From Hallerella sp964397425 (lineage in GTDB: Bacteria > Fibrobacterota > Fibrobacteria > Fibrobacterales > Fibrobacteraceae): 64,000 nt of DNA. The stretch covers positions 31,909 to 95,908 of the forward strand of contig CAYNID010000008.1 in the NCBI GenBank assembly GCA_964397425.1. Direction: 5' to 3'. How positions within the stretch are numbered: the first letter of the stretch is position 1; each line of letters begins with the position of its first letter. A program made the position numbers and the translations under genes. The notes beneath the pieces were generated by a model. It searched no databases and was not told the DNA's origin. It saw only the letters and a list, made by a program, of their open reading frames with translations. Below are positions 1 to 7,421 of this stretch, one piece after another.

Positions 1-1
1 T

Positions 2-430
2 GTCCCCCGGGAAGTTCAAATTCTCCTGGCAAAAGAATTTGTCCGCATCGGGAAACGCTTTGGCATTCACATCCAAAGTTGCGCAGAGGGCGATTTTTTA
101 AAGCCTTACGGTGTGGACATCAGCGGCTGCATTTCAGGGCAAGTCATCGCAAAAGCCATCCGCGCGCCGTTGCGATTTCCCACCGGAAAACGCCTACGCG
201 AAGCCTGTAACTGTTACGCCGGAAACGACATCGGAACATACGACAGCTGCGGGCACCTGTGCAAATATTGCTATGCGACAAGCAGTCAAGAAGCCTTCGA
301 AAAAAACATTCGCAACCACGACCCAAAATCGCCCCTGCTGATAGGCCATTTAGAAAAAGGCGACCGCATCCGTTCCGCCGAGCAGGAATCCTGGAAAACG
401 CAACAAACCGAAATCATTTTTCCCGGATAA
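2..430 (+). CDS. DUF1848 family protein, C-terminal part
   Basis: This is the last 142 codons of a gene that begins before the window; the reading frame is open from base 2 to the TAA at 428-430. The visible part is rich in Cys near its end: C69 and C71 (C-N-C-Y), then C83, C87 and C90 in the block SCGHLCKYCYA, followed by the tail GDRIRSAEQESWKTQQ. This pattern matches the C-terminus of the DUF1848 family, widespread bacterial proteins of unknown function with clustered cysteines that may bind a metal or iron-sulfur cluster. That role is inference, and the N-terminal half cannot be seen. It is the only plus-strand gene in the first 16 kb and has no operon partner in view. Confidence 0.7.
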   Translation, partial: VPREVQILLAKEFVRIGKRFGIHIQSCAEGDFLKPYGVDISGCISGQVIAKAIRAPLRFPTGKRLREACNCYAGNDIGTYDSCGHLCKYCYATSSQEAFEKNIRNHDPKSPLLIGHLEKGDRIRSAEQESWKTQQTEIIFPG

Positions 431-528
431 ACTCCCGACAGGAAACATTGGGGAGAACTCCAAAACGCCACGGCGGAAAATCTGTAATGCGGAATCAAAT
501 CCGTAAAAAGGAACTATTTGAAGTTAGT

Positions 529-620
529 TGGGGTTTCAAACAGAAATGCTTTTCAGCAACTGGGGAGAATTTCGCACGGTTTAGGCCGCGTAAACGGGCC
601 GTTTTCGCAGAAAGGAAAAT
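529..620 (+). repeat. dispersed structured repeat, copy A
   Basis: Lies in the gene-free stretch 431-786, where I see nothing else apart from the oadB terminator at its right end. It aligns over about 90 bases with copy B at 38063-38152, roughly three quarters identical by eye. The best block is GCACGGTTTAGG followed by GGGCCGTTTTCG. A small hairpin TGCT-TTTC-AGCA here corresponds to AGCC-TTTTC-GGCT in copy B, so the stem is kept while its bases change. No protein reading frame is shared convincingly between the two copies. The family is unknown. Confidence 0.6.
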
Positions 621-786
621 TATCCAACAGGACACCGCAACGGGAGAAATTGCACTTGCAAAACATGGGCGGCAAAAATCGCCCAGAACAAACCGACTCC
701 GGCATGGATAGTGAAAACCGAGAAGTTTTACATTCCATCCAAAGCCAAACATCCTCTGCGATAAAACAGTAGTTTTCGTTTATACA

Positions 787-815
787 GAAAAAGCCCCGGA
801 AAATCCGGAGCTTTT
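787..815 (-). terminator. rho-independent terminator after oadB
   Basis: On the minus strand a stem GCTCCGGA / TCCGGGGC with a TTT loop is followed by TTTTTC. It sits 17 bases past the oadB stop and closes the methylmalonyl-CoA decarboxylase operon. Confidence 0.85.
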
Positions 816-831
816 CGTTTTGATATTTTCA

Positions 832-1995
832 TCAAGCCAGTCGGGAAATCATATAACCCGCGGCAATGGCCGTTCCAATGACACCCGAAACGTTCGGTCC
901 CATGGCGTGCATCAGAAGGAAGTTTTGCGGATCATACTTAGCGCCTTCCAACTGCGAAACGCGAGCAGCCATCGGAACCGCCGAGACTCCCGCCGAACCA
1001 ATCAGCGGATTGACCGGGTTCTTGGGGCTGCACCAGTTCATGATTTTGGCAAGGAGAAGTCCACCAAATGTGGAGAACCCGAAAGCGACGACACCCATCG
1101 CAATGATGAGCAATGTTTTCGGCTGCAAGAAAATATCCGCCGCCATGGTCAAACCGACAGACGTTCCCAAGAAAATCGTGACGATATTCATCAGTTCATT
1201 CTGAGAAGTTTTGACAAGACGGTCCACGACGCCGGACTCCTTGAAAATGTTGCCCAGCATCAACATGATAATCAAAGCGGAAGCGTCAGGCACGACAAGC
1301 ACGCACACCACCATCACCATCACGGCAAAGACGATGCGTTCCAACTTGGAGACCTTGCGCAGGCTCTTCATCCGAATGACGCGTTCCTTGGAATTGGTCA
1401 TCAGCCGCATGATGGGCGGTTGAATCAACGGAACCAGCGCCATATAAGTGTAAGCGGCAACGGCAATCGGACCTATCAAATGCGGAGCGAGTTTGTTCGC
1501 CGTGAAAATCGACGTGGGACCGTCCGCCCCACCGATAATTCCGATGGAAGCCGCTTCGCCCAGCGAAAATCCGCCAAAAGCGACAGCGCAAAACATCGTG
1601 ACAAACACGCCAAACTGAGCACCGCCGCCGAGAATCAGCGTACGGGGGTTCGCAATCAGCGGTCCAAAATCAGTCATTGCACCGACACCCAAGAAGATGA
1701 TGGGCGGGAAGAGTTCCAGGTGAACGCCCTGGCTGATGTAATAATACAGCCCGGCAGTCGGCGTGAACATGCCTTCAATTCCCCAGCCGCCTTCGTAAAA
1801 GCCGCGAGAAGGAATATTGACAGCCAACGCGCCAATCGCAATGGGCAAAAGCAGCAACGGCTCGTACTTTTTGACAATCGCCAAGTACATCAGCACGAAA
1901 CTGACAAGCCACATCACGAGCATCGGGCCTGTAATCATCGAGAATCCCGTTCCCGACGAGAACATTTCCGAAACAGAGTTTAAAATCTCGCTCAT
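832..1995 (-). CDS. oadB: Na+-translocating decarboxylase beta subunit
   Basis: A 387-residue integral membrane protein of the OadB/GcdB/MmdB family. This subunit carries out the last step of biotin-dependent decarboxylation and couples it to export of Na+. Family signatures are visible: GGADGPTSIF near residue 150, the Asn/Gly/Ser-rich C-terminal stretch NPLIGSAGVSAVPMAARVSQ, and MHAMGPNVSGVIGTAIAAG near the end. Numerous hydrophobic segments run throughout, and the length is typical. It is the last gene of the mmdA-mmdD-biotin carrier-oadB operon, 10 bases after the carrier gene, and is followed by a terminator. The substrate, methylmalonyl-CoA, is inferred from mmdA upstream; the beta subunits of oxaloacetate and glutaconyl-CoA decarboxylases look alike. 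Confidence 0.93.
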   Translation of the reverse strand: MSEILNSVSEMFSSGTGFSMITGPMLVMWLVSFVLMYLAIVKKYEPLLLLPIAIGALAVNIPSRGFYEGGWGIEGMFTPTAGLYYYISQGVHLELFPPIIFLGVGAMTDFGPLIANPRTLILGGGAQFGVFVTMFCAVAFGGFSLGEAASIGIIGGADGPTSIFTANKLAPHLIGPIAVAAYTYMALVPLIQPPIMRLMTNSKERVIRMKSLRKVSKLERIVFAVMVMVVCVLVVPDASALIIMLMLGNIFKESGVVDRLVKTSQNELMNIVTIFLGTSVGLTMAADIFLQPKTLLIIAMGVVAFGFSTFGGLLLAKIMNWCSPKNPVNPLIGSAGVSAVPMAARVSQLEGAKYDPQNFLLMHAMGPNVSGVIGTAIAAGYMISRLA

Positions 1996-2005
1996 AGGAT
2001 TTCCT

Positions 2006-2395
2006 TTAGGCGATGGTCATCAAGACTTGGCCTTCAGTGACAGAGTCCTGTTCCTTGACTTCGATAGAAGCGACAGTGCCGTCGCAGGGGCAAACGATGG
2101 AGTTTTCCATTTTCATCGCTTCGAGAACGGCAACTTCCTGGTTCATCTTCACCTTGTCGCCGACCTTGACTTTGAGCTTGAAAACGATGCCCATCATCGG
2201 GCTGGGAACGGGCGTTCCACTAGCGGGGGCGGCAGCCGGAGCAGGGGCAGCTTGAACAGCGGGTACGGCGGCTACGGGAGCAGCGACCGGCGTCACGGCG
2301 ACAGGAGCTGTCGCAGCGGGAGCAGCGTTGCCGAGAACTTCGACTTCAACGTCGTAGGTTTTGCCTTCAAAAGTAATGCGGATGACTTTTTTCAT
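2006..2395 (-). CDS. mmdC: biotin carboxyl carrier subunit of methylmalonyl-CoA decarboxylase
   Basis: A 129-residue biotinyl protein with three parts. An N-terminal strand region (to about residue 22) precedes an Ala/Pro linker (residues 23-65). The C-terminal biotinyl domain carries the hallmark EAMKMEN, with Lys95 as the biotin attachment site. It shuttles the carboxyl group from the MmdA carboxyltransferase to the membrane beta subunit. The Ala/Pro-rich linker is the flexible arm seen in gamma subunits of Na+-pumping decarboxylases. It lies between mmdD and oadB in a tight same-strand operon. Symbols for this subunit vary between organisms (mmdC, gcdC). Confidence 0.92.
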   Translation of the reverse strand: MKKVIRITFEGKTYDVEVEVLGNAAPAATAPVAVTPVAAPVAAVPAVQAAPAPAAAPASGTPVPSPMMGIVFKLKVKVGDKVKMNQEVAVLEAMKMENSIVCPCDGTVASIEVKEQDSVTEGQVLMTIA

Positions 2396-2413
2396 GGTAT
2401 TTTCCTTTTGAGC

Positions 2414-3193
2414 TTATAGCCCGTTGGTTTGTAATTCTGCGCGACCCTGGACTGTCCAAGTCCATTCGGCCGAACTTTGAGGTTTGAATTTGACAACTTT
2501 AACCGGTCCACCGAGAACTTCTGCGGCGGCAACGGCAAAGATGACCGCCAACTGTTCATTGGTGAGCCCCGGATGGACATCCAGTGCGGAAACAGCAGCG
2601 ATGCTCAGAAACGTCTGAAGCTGCTTGTTGGTAAAACCGGGATGCACGCTGGGCGCGTTGGGATCGAGCGTACAGTGTGCCGGCGCTATCGCCGGAGCAG
2701 CAGGGGCGGCAGGCTTGGGTGCCGCAGCAGGCCCCGGATTGGGAGCCGCCGGTTTCACGAATTTGGTAACGATGAATCCCATGAGATAGGTGAGGAACAT
2801 CAGGCCCAAAATGACTATCATGACAATGATAAGAGCGGTCGCCTGGAACTCCACCAATTTACCCACGGTGAATTTTTGCACAACACCCTGTTCCGTTCTG
2901 TATTCGGAATTGATTTTTGCCTTGGCGATGGGAAGCGCTTTATTTTCACCATTGGCAGTCCGCACGCTGTCTTGGCGGGCATTCGCCTCGCGGGATTGCG
3001 CGTTCGTCTTGTACAGGATGGTAATCTTGTGTCCGCTTTCGTAGATCTTAAAAACAGCGGAATCGGGCATCAAAGTCAGTTGCTCTTTGAGAGGAGCGCT
3101 GATAGAGTCCGGCATGATTGCCAACTGTTCTTTAAACCGTTCGGGAACGGGATATGGGCCTTGCGCCCGGATGGGTTGTTCTGTTGTTGTCAT
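2414..3193 (-). CDS. mmdD: OadG/MmdD-like small subunit with MmdE-like C-terminus
   Basis: A 259-residue protein with one clear membrane segment (about 119-141), as expected for the OadG/MmdD subunit that anchors the decarboxylase complex. A Pro/Ala linker (148-171) leads to a C-terminal domain ending in VKVVKFKPQSSAEWTWTVQG. That end resembles the separate epsilon (MmdE) peptide and other decarboxylase small subunits, so this looks like a delta-epsilon fusion. Two internal duplications are visible: KEQL-(AI/TL)-MPDS at 21-30 and 36-45, and VHPG-(F/L)-TN-(K/E)-QL at 183-192 and 206-215. The first 110 residues match nothing I recognise. The start overlaps the mmdA stop by 4 bases, indicating translational coupling. 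Confidence 0.75.
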   Translation of the reverse strand: MTTTEQPIRAQGPYPVPERFKEQLAIMPDSISAPLKEQLTLMPDSAVFKIYESGHKITILYKTNAQSREANARQDSVRTANGENKALPIAKAKINSEYRTEQGVVQKFTVGKLVEFQATALIIVMIVILGLMFLTYLMGFIVTKFVKPAAPNPGPAAAPKPAAPAAPAIAPAHCTLDPNAPSVHPGFTNKQLQTFLSIAAVSALDVHPGLTNEQLAVIFAVAAAEVLGGPVKVVKFKPQSSAEWTWTVQGRAELQTNGL

Positions 3194-4743
3194 AGAGGGC
3201 TTAATCCGTGTTTTTTATTGGGACGTTTAACGCGCTTCGAGAGCAAAGTCCGCAAAGCGAGCGAAACTTTTGAGCGGGTTTCCGCAGGGTTGATGACATC
3301 GGTAATGATGCCGGATTCCGCAGCCTGATAAGGCTTCGAAAATTTTTCGCGATAATCGGCGACCAGTTCCTTGTAAAGGGCGTCCTTGTTTTCGGCGGCG
3401 GCAAGTTCTTTCTTGTAAATAATCTTGGCGGCACCTTCGGCTCCCATCACGGCAATTTCCGCAGTGGGCCAGGCGAAAACGACGTCGCCACCCAAATCCT
3501 TGGATGCCATGGCGATATAAGCGCCGCCATAAGCCTTGCGCATGATAACCGTGACCAGGGGAACCGTACAGGAAGCGTATGCGTAAAGGAGCTTTGCGCC
3601 GTGGCGGATAATGCCGCCGCGTTCCTGGGCAAGTCCGGGCATGAATCCCGGAACATCGGTCAACGTGACAATGGGAATGTTGAACGCATCGCAGAAGTTG
3701 ACAAATTCAGCCGCCTTGTCCGATGAATCGATATCCAAACAGCCCGCTTTGTACTTGGGCTGGTTTGCAACGATGCCGACGACCATTCCATGAATGCGGC
3801 CAAAACCCGTAATGACATTTTTTGCAAAGTCGCGCTTCACTTCGAGCCATTCATTTGCATCGACCAGGCGTTCAATGACTTTGTACGCATCCAACGGGCG
3901 ACCGGAATCCTCTGGAATGATTTCGTTCATTTCAGGGTCGTCTTCAAGGGAAATGTCTTTCAGCTGATGGGGAGGTTGCTCCGCATTGTTTGCCGGGAGA
4001 AAGCTCAGCAGTTTTTTGATAATCTGGGAAGCGTGTTTATCGTCTTCGGCGACAAAGTGCACGTTGCCAGAAACAGTCGCATGGGCATTAGCCGAGGCGA
4101 ACTTTTCAAGAGGCGCCTCTTCTCCGGTAGAAGCCTTGATCACCTGCGGGCCGCAAATGAACATATTCGAATTGTCTTTCAGCTGAATGCAAAAATCCAT
4201 CAATGCCGGGCTGTAAGAAGCCCCGCCCGCACAAGGGCCAGCAATGACCGCAATCTGCGGAACGACTCCCGAAGCAAGCACATTGGCGCGGAAAACTTTG
4301 CCATAACCGGCAAGGCTTTTCACCCCTTCTTGGATTCGGGCTCCACCGGAATCGTTGACAGAAATAATCGGCGTGCCGAGTTCAATGGCGCGTTGCATGG
4401 CCTCGGACATTTTCTGGGCATGACGGCTGCCAAGCGAACCGCCACTCACCATGAAATCCTGAGAAATGACTGTAACCGGGCGGCCGTCTATGTTGCCGAT
4501 GCCTGTGACTACGCCATCTCCAGCCAATTGTTTCTTTTCAAAACCGAAACCGCGGACGTCGTGATTGACGAACATGCCCGCTTCTTGAAATGAACCGTCA
4601 TCGACCAAATCTTCAATCCGCTCCCGAGCGGACAAGAGCCCTTTCGCATGACGGGCTTCGAGCTTATCCGGACCACACCCTGAGGAAAGGGCGAACCGCC
4701 GGCGTTCTTCGAGTTGATCAAGCAATTCTTGTTTTATTGCCAT
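3190..4743 (-). CDS. mmdA: methylmalonyl-CoA decarboxylase alpha subunit (carboxyltransferase)
   Basis: A 517-residue acyl-CoA carboxyltransferase-family protein with two crotonase-like halves. It transfers CO2 from methylmalonyl-CoA to biotin on the carrier subunit, giving propionyl-CoA. Visible family blocks include GSLGSRHAQKMSEAMQRA, VNDSGGARIQEGV, GPCAGGASYSPAL, DVPGFMPG and MRKAYGGAYIAM. PccB-type propionyl-CoA carboxylase subunits are close relatives. The decarboxylase assignment rests on the downstream mmdD, biotin carrier and oadB genes, and on the absence of a biotin carboxylase gene here. It is the first gene of the operon, with its own likely promoter 35-42 bases upstream. Confidence 0.92.
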   Translation of the reverse strand: MAIKQELLDQLEERRRFALSSGCGPDKLEARHAKGLLSARERIEDLVDDGSFQEAGMFVNHDVRGFGFEKKQLAGDGVVTGIGNIDGRPVTVISQDFMVSGGSLGSRHAQKMSEAMQRAIELGTPIISVNDSGGARIQEGVKSLAGYGKVFRANVLASGVVPQIAVIAGPCAGGASYSPALMDFCIQLKDNSNMFICGPQVIKASTGEEAPLEKFASANAHATVSGNVHFVAEDDKHASQIIKKLLSFLPANNAEQPPHQLKDISLEDDPEMNEIIPEDSGRPLDAYKVIERLVDANEWLEVKRDFAKNVITGFGRIHGMVVGIVANQPKYKAGCLDIDSSDKAAEFVNFCDAFNIPIVTLTDVPGFMPGLAQERGGIIRHGAKLLYAYASCTVPLVTVIMRKAYGGAYIAMASKDLGGDVVFAWPTAEIAVMGAEGAAKIIYKKELAAAENKDALYKELVADYREKFSKPYQAAESGIITDVINPAETRSKVSLALRTLLSKRVKRPNKKHGLSPL

Positions 4744-4777
4744 TGTTTATTCCTTTAGATTCTATTGTTTGCCTTTG

Positions 4778-4785
4778 CAAAAATA
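4778..4785 (-). promoter_or_regulatory. TAnnTTTG-type -7 box upstream of mmdA
   Basis: TATTTTTG on the minus strand, ending 34 bases before the mmdA ATG, in the 61-base gap after the CoA-transferase gene. It matches the TAnnTTTG form known as the -7 element of Bacteroidota promoters and seen at four other places in this window. No clear -33 TTG partner is evident. Confidence 0.4.
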
Positions 4786-4804
4786 GAATTTCAAGGCTTG
4801 AGGT

Positions 4805-6298
4805 TCATTCTTTCATGGTTTCATTCGAAAGAAAACGCAGATGCATTTCGAAAGCCTTGTCCAACGCGACGGGAACGTGCTTTCCTTTCGATGTCTTCAA
4901 ACTATAAAATAAATAATCTTTCAACAACTGTCGATAGTCCGGATGGGCGCAATTTTCAATAATTTTACATGCCCGGGTCACGGGATCCAGCCCGCGCAAA
5001 TCCGCAAGGCCTTGTTCCGTAACGAAAACATTCGTTTCGTGGTCAGAATGGTCCACATGGGAAACATAGGGCACAATCGCGCTGACCATCCCATTTTTCG
5101 CCGTTGACGGAGTCATGAAAAATCCCAGCAGACAATTTCTCGAAAAATCCGCAGAGCCGCCGATGCCGTTCATCACGGATGATCCGCAAACATGCGAAGA
5201 ATTTACATTGCCGTAAATATCGCATTCCAGCGCCGTATTCATGGAAATGACTCCCAGGCGGCGAATCACTTCCGGGTGATTGGAAAGTTCTTGCGGACGG
5301 AGGACAAACTTCTTTTTCAATTCCGCGGCATTCCGCATAAAAAATTCACACGCAGCAGCCGAACAGGTGAGCGCCGTACCACTCGCCCCGACCAGTTTAT
5401 CGCTCCGAATCAGTTCAAAAACGGCTTCCTGGATGACTTCGGTAAAAAGACAAACAGGTTCCTGCATCGGATCGCGGGCCATGGCCGCCAAAACAGCGTT
5501 CGCGACATTCCCCACTCCGCTTTGATAAGGCAGTCCATGCGGCAAGCGGCCTTTTTTCCGCTCATGCGCGATAAATTCCAAAATATGCCCGGCGATGGTT
5601 TTTGAAACCGCATCCGGTTCCGTAAACGGTCGAATGGAATCTTTGGCATTCGAAAGGACCACCGCCACTATTTTTTCCGGGGGAACTTGAACAAAATCTT
5701 TCCCGATGCGGTCAAGGACGTGGAGTATCGGAATCGGAGCGGCATTGGGGGGAAGCTCCGGCAAAAAACAGTCGTGGATGCCCGAAAGTGAATCGCCATA
5801 AGCGGAATTCCATTCCACAATGATGCGGTCCGCCATTTGAAGGTATTCCACAGAATTTCCGCAAGAGGTGGTGAAACGGATTTTTCCATCGGCAGAAACA
5901 TCGGAAGCCTCCACTATCGCCGTTGTCGGGCGCGGCAAAGCTCCCGTACGCACAAGGCGCCCCATCATTCCCAAATGGACATCGGCATAAAAAACATCCC
6001 CGCTATTGATGGCGCTTCGCAAATCCCGATTTGACTGGTAAGGCGCCCGAAAACGAATCGCCTTGGCGCGCGCCAAAGCCCCATCACATTCATCCCCCGT
6101 AGAGGCGCCCGAAAACAGCGTAACTTGAAAAGGCTTCCCTTCGGCATGGAGGCGCTCAGCCCGTTTGGCGAGGGCCGTCGGAACCAATTTGGGGTATCCG
6201 GCAAGCGTAAATCCGGAAACGCCGAGAACTTCTCCATCGCAAATCAATTCCGCGGCTTCTTCAGCGGACATGACTTTGGAAGACAAATCAGAATTCAT
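4805..6298 (-). CDS. acetyl-CoA hydrolase/transferase family, succinate/propionate CoA-transferase
   Basis: A 497-residue class I CoA-transferase of the Cat1/ScpC/AarC type. The Gly-rich segment GVGNVANAVLAAM, the block FTEVIQEAVFELI (the Glu is the likely catalytic residue that forms the glutamyl-CoA thioester) and GIGGSADFSRNCLLGFFMTP are all typical. It moves CoA between succinate and an acyl-CoA such as propionyl-CoA or acetyl-CoA. Its place directly before mmdA fits a succinate to propionate route: the transferase recycles CoA from propionyl-CoA to succinate while the decarboxylase pumps Na+. Methylmalonyl-CoA mutase and epimerase are not in this window. The start overlaps the 3' end of mutY by 11 bases. 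Acyl specificity cannot be read from the sequence. Confidence 0.85.
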   Translation of the reverse strand: MNSDLSSKVMSAEEAAELICDGEVLGVSGFTLAGYPKLVPTALAKRAERLHAEGKPFQVTLFSGASTGDECDGALARAKAIRFRAPYQSNRDLRSAINSGDVFYADVHLGMMGRLVRTGALPRPTTAIVEASDVSADGKIRFTTSCGNSVEYLQMADRIIVEWNSAYGDSLSGIHDCFLPELPPNAAPIPILHVLDRIGKDFVQVPPEKIVAVVLSNAKDSIRPFTEPDAVSKTIAGHILEFIAHERKKGRLPHGLPYQSGVGNVANAVLAAMARDPMQEPVCLFTEVIQEAVFELIRSDKLVGASGTALTCSAAACEFFMRNAAELKKKFVLRPQELSNHPEVIRRLGVISMNTALECDIYGNVNSSHVCGSSVMNGIGGSADFSRNCLLGFFMTPSTAKNGMVSAIVPYVSHVDHSDHETNVFVTEQGLADLRGLDPVTRACKIIENCAHPDYRQLLKDYLFYSLKTSKGKHVPVALDKAFEMHLRFLSNETMKE

Positions 6299-7421
6299 GT
6301 GCTAAAACTAAGATTTTCCGTGCGAAACTGGACACCAGATTTCGGGAAAGTTCCTGTTTGGAAACCCACAAGCCCGGAATTTCCGGAGGAGACTTCACTT
6401 CGACGCACAAAACGCGGCAGCGGATTTTATAACGCGTGATGGAATGTTCAACGGCTCCAACAAATTCAAAACGGACCCTTTTTTCTGGGGAAATCAGCTC
6501 TTCTGCCTGAGCGGGGAAAACCGCGCGGAACGCGCTTGCGCATTCAAACAACGGAAACATCGGCTGATTTTTGAAAAAGGGAGAATCTGGCGAATTCCGC
6601 AACAAAAAGTTCCCCCTTCCATCGCGGACGACAAGGGCGAATCCCGTCCAAGATTCGTACTGGATTTTTTTCCGGGGAGGAAATTCACCGGTCCGTTTGT
6701 CGATAAAGGCGCCGCAAATTTCCCGGAGGGGACACGATCCACAAGCGGGATTCATCTTTTTGCAAACAGTCCTTCCCAATTCCATCAACGCTTCGTTGGT
6801 CAAGAACGCCTGGCCGAGTTTCGCCCATTTAGCCGCCTCTTCCCAATAAACATCCTTTTCCGCTTTTCCGTTCGAGGGCAAAAAATTCCATTTGCGAATC
6901 CGCGAAAAGATGCGGACCAGGTTTCCGTCCAAAATGGGTTCTCCCTGGTGAAACGCGAAGCTTAAAATGGCTCCCGCCGTATAATCCCCAATTCCGGGAA
7001 GCGCCAAGAGTCCTTTCCGCGTCGTCGGAAATTTTCCGCCATTCCGCGCCATTTTCTGCGCCGCTTTGTGCAGGTTTCGCGCCCGGCTGTAATACCCCAA
7101 CCCCTGCCAGTGCAGCAGGACGTCTTCTTCGCGGGCAGAGGCCAAAACCTGTACCGTTGGAAAATCTTCCATCCATTTTTGGAACGCATCCCGTATTGCG
7201 GAGACTTGCGTCTGCTGCAACATCGTTTCACTGATCCAAACCGCATAAGGATCGCGCTTTTCGAACAAATCGGCGGGTCGCCAGGGAAATTCCGCCCGGT
7301 TCTTCAAAAACCAGCGGCAAAGAGATTCATTTGCTGCAATAAGCGTCGTGATAAACCTTCCGATAGAATTCCCATTGAGCGGCGGCGGCCTTTTCCAATG
7401 TGTAATCCTTGCTGCGCTCAT
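6288..7421 (-). CDS. mutY: adenine DNA glycosylase MutY
   Basis: Removes adenine mispaired with 8-oxoguanine. Present in order are FPWR near the N-terminus, ETMLQQTQV, a helix-hairpin-helix LLALPGIGDYTAGAI, and the catalytic Asp in ILDGNLVRIFSR. An iron-sulfur motif C-x6-C-x2-C-x5-C follows (CKKMNPACGSCPLREIC), and then a C-terminal NUDIX-like domain that recognises 8-oxoG. The start is uncertain. The frame stays open to an ATG at 7445, and 7421 is the nearest in-frame ATG. Both lie inside the upstream glycosyltransferase gene, while homology begins only near base 7340, where the in-frame codon is ATT. A non-standard start right at the end of the glycosyltransferase gene is therefore possible. 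Confidence 0.9.
   Translation of the reverse strand: MSAARITHWKRPPPLNGNSIGRFITTLIAANESLCRWFLKNRAEFPWRPADLFEKRDPYAVWISETMLQQTQVSAIRDAFQKWMEDFPTVQVLASAREEDVLLHWQGLGYYSRARNLHKAAQKMARNGGKFPTTRKGLLALPGIGDYTAGAILSFAFHQGEPILDGNLVRIFSRIRKWNFLPSNGKAEKDVYWEEAAKWAKLGQAFLTNEALMELGRTVCKKMNPACGSCPLREICGAFIDKRTGEFPPRKKIQYESWTGFALVVRDGRGNFLLRNSPDSPFFKNQPMFPLFECASAFRAVFPAQAEELISPEKRVRFEFVGAVEHSITRYKIRCRVLCVEVKSPPEIPGLWVSKQELSRNLVSSFARKILVLAHEF

Noticed and set aside
820..1983. 387-codon plus-strand frame over oadB
   Set aside because: Exact antisense of a clearly recognised membrane subunit; the product is Arg/His-rich with no domain.
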